Below are positions 12,922-14,274 of a DNA stretch of 14,274 nt, one piece after another; within the stretch, counting starts at the first letter, position 1, and each line of letters opens with the position of its first letter. Both the position numbers and the translations under genes were made by a program. The stretch spans positions 1 to 14,274 of the forward strand of contig CAZWRK010000106.1 in NCBI GenBank assembly GCA_964635875.1. The letters are read 5' to 3'. The notes under the pieces were generated by a model. That model did no database searches and had not been told where the DNA came from. It worked only from the letters and a program-made list of their open reading frames with translations. This DNA comes from CAZWRK01 sp964635875. GTDB taxonomy: Bacteria; Pseudomonadota; Gammaproteobacteria; Burkholderiales; Aquaspirillaceae.

Positions 12922-14274
12922 CTAAAAGGTCGATTCTAGCATACCGCCAGTTATAGTCGAGTCGGATTTGTCAGAAACGTCACTCCTGCCATAGCTACCA
13001 ACGCTGGCTTTTTGCTTTGTCATCCAGTAGGCAATGAATAGAGCGTCCGCATAGTCAGGTGACTTACCGCCAAGACGTTTCTTGATTTGGTCTTTCTTCT
13101 CAACGCAAAGTTGCTTGTCCTTTACCGTGAAGCCGTGCCATAGAAGCTCCTGCTTGAGTTCGCTTAGGTGCGGGCAGCCGTCCCAGAAGAAAAACTTACC
13201 TGCCTCCATATCTTGGCGCAGGAGGTCGGCGCCCTCTGAGCGAATCATATCGTAGAGAGGCTTAGGCTTGATACCTTTTCGCTCTTCGTTTGGTGTAGGT
13301 TTTCTCGGCTTGCTTGCGGCTCCAGGTAAATACTCATAGACTGGTCGCTTCTCGGCTCGCATGTAATCAATAAGGCCAGCAGGCAGCGCGTCAACGCCTG
13401 TGTGTTCGTAACCAATAGAGCGGGAATCCATATAGCGGATAAGCTTGCGGCCTAGAACAGCGCTCCAAGGGATATTCTCCTTCTCTTCTGGCAAGGCCAA
13501 GCGTACTAGATCATCGCGGGTAGTTAACTCTAGATCAACAAGAACACTAACTCCCTCGTTGTGTTTGATATTCGCAAACACTGACCTGTCCTTGCCGCCG
13601 CGCGCGTGGTCGGCTCCGAGATAGTCTGTCCAATCTTCGCTATAGTTTGGCGTATGGATACTATCTAGCACTCGCGATTTAAACAGACTATCTTCGTCGT
13701 CGAGGTAATCCCAGTCGTTGTACAAATAACGTTGTTTCCATTGCTCTGGGTTTGTCAGGAAGCCATCGTAGTAACCCTCGTCGTATAAAAAGCTATCCTG
13801 CATTTCAAATTCAATGACCGCTGTTCCCTCTGGCAAAGTACCCTCTCGGTGTGGCCTATAAACATGTTCTTTCACCCAACCCTCGTTTGGGTTGCAAGTG
13901 GCTATGGTAATATCTGGTGCGCCATTGCGGTTTTTACGCCCAGCACGACTGGCGAGGTCGGTAAATAGTTGTTTGGCTACGCTATCCACTTCGTCTACGC
14001 CTACTGCGGTGGCGGGTATAGACTTGAGCTTCTTGCTATCTCGGTCTCGAGTTACATCCATAGGCAAGAAGTTAATAACAGAGTTATTCTCTAAAAAGAT
14101 TATTGATAGGGTGTTACCTGCATATCGTCCAATGATTCTATAGTGCTTTCCCTCCTGTAAGCCTAGGTCGTTTAATACCTCGATAAAGGTTTGCACCGTA
14201 CCGACGCGAGCGTCTGCTAGCGTAGTACGCCCGACTGGTATATAGCTATCCTCGTACTCGCGACATATCGTAAT
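12922..14274 (-). CDS. Terminase large subunit (5' end outside window)
   Basis: The frame is open from the right edge to TAG or equivalent stop at 12922, giving 450 residues; the true start and the Walker A motif lie beyond 14274. The apparent start at 14196 is an internal GTG. The preceding 26 residues ('REYEDSYIPVGRTTLADARV') belong to the ATPase domain. Walker B is 'VGVDEVD' at fragment residues 91-97, followed by 'ATCNPNEGWV' (125-134), a coupling motif. The RNase-H-like nuclease domain follows: 'GADHARGGKDRS' (Asp222), 'HTGVDALPAGLIDYM' (Asp295) and 'SPDYADALFIAYWM' (Asp407, Asp410), so the metal-binding acids are all present. It powers DNA packaging and cuts the genome. The small terminase, if present, is not in the window. 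Confidence 0.92.
   Translation of the reverse strand: MTICREYEDSYIPVGRTTLADARVGTVQTFIEVLNDLGLQEGKHYRIIGRYAGNTLSIIFLENNSVINFLPMDVTRDRDSKKLKSIPATAVGVDEVDSVAKQLFTDLASRAGRKNRNGAPDITIATCNPNEGWVKEHVYRPHREGTLPEGTAVIEFEMQDSFLYDEGYYDGFLTNPEQWKQRYLYNDWDYLDDEDSLFKSRVLDSIHTPNYSEDWTDYLGADHARGGKDRSVFANIKHNEGVSVLVDLELTTRDDLVRLALPEEKENIPWSAVLGRKLIRYMDSRSIGYEHTGVDALPAGLIDYMRAEKRPVYEYLPGAASKPRKPTPNEERKGIKPKPLYDMIRSEGADLLRQDMEAGKFFFWDGCPHLSELKQELLWHGFTVKDKQLCVEKKDQIKKRLGGKSPDYADALFIAYWMTKQKASVGSYGRSDVSDKSDSTITGGMLESTF

Overview
The window is a stretch of double-stranded DNA phage or prophage carrying the virion structural operon. Every convincing gene lies on the minus strand, so transcription enters at the right edge (14274) and runs towards position 1. 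Genes are tightly packed, with overlaps of 1-38 bp or short gaps, several good Shine-Dalgarno sequences, and ATG or GTG starts. The layout points to a bacterial virus using the standard bacterial code (TGA is a stop). Nothing identifies the host, and there is no integrase, transposase, lysis or replication gene in view, so lytic phage and prophage cannot be told apart.

Head and packaging region (14274 to about 5519, in transcription order): large terminase (5' part outside the window), DUF935/Mu gp29-like portal, Mu F-like minor head protein, Mu I-like prohead protease with a probable nested scaffold gene, DUF2190-like decoration protein, HK97-fold major capsid protein, three small virion or unassigned genes, a DUF1320/gp36-like head-tail adaptor with extra N-terminal beta domains, and a Mu gpG-like virion morphogenesis protein.

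Tail region (about 5526 to 1): probable tail terminator, a 52-residue protein of unknown role, tail tube protein with an inserted domain, a lambda G / G-T type tail assembly chaperone pair made by a probable -1 frameshift on nine A residues (the extension ORF at 3060-3308 has no start codon of its own), a short tape measure protein, a Dit-like distal tail protein, and the start of a tail hub-like protein cut by the left edge. No sheath or contractile-tail gene is seen.

The genes describe a virion with a Mu-type head and a non-contractile siphovirus-type tail. Terminase packs DNA through the portal into a capsid built on the nested scaffold and matured by the protease. Adaptor, gpG-like and terminator proteins join head to tail. 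The chaperones load tube protein onto the tape measure, which sets tail length, and Dit plus hub form the tip. There is no stretch over 300 bases without a gene. I saw no tRNA, CRISPR array, insertion sequence, clear promoter or strong terminator.
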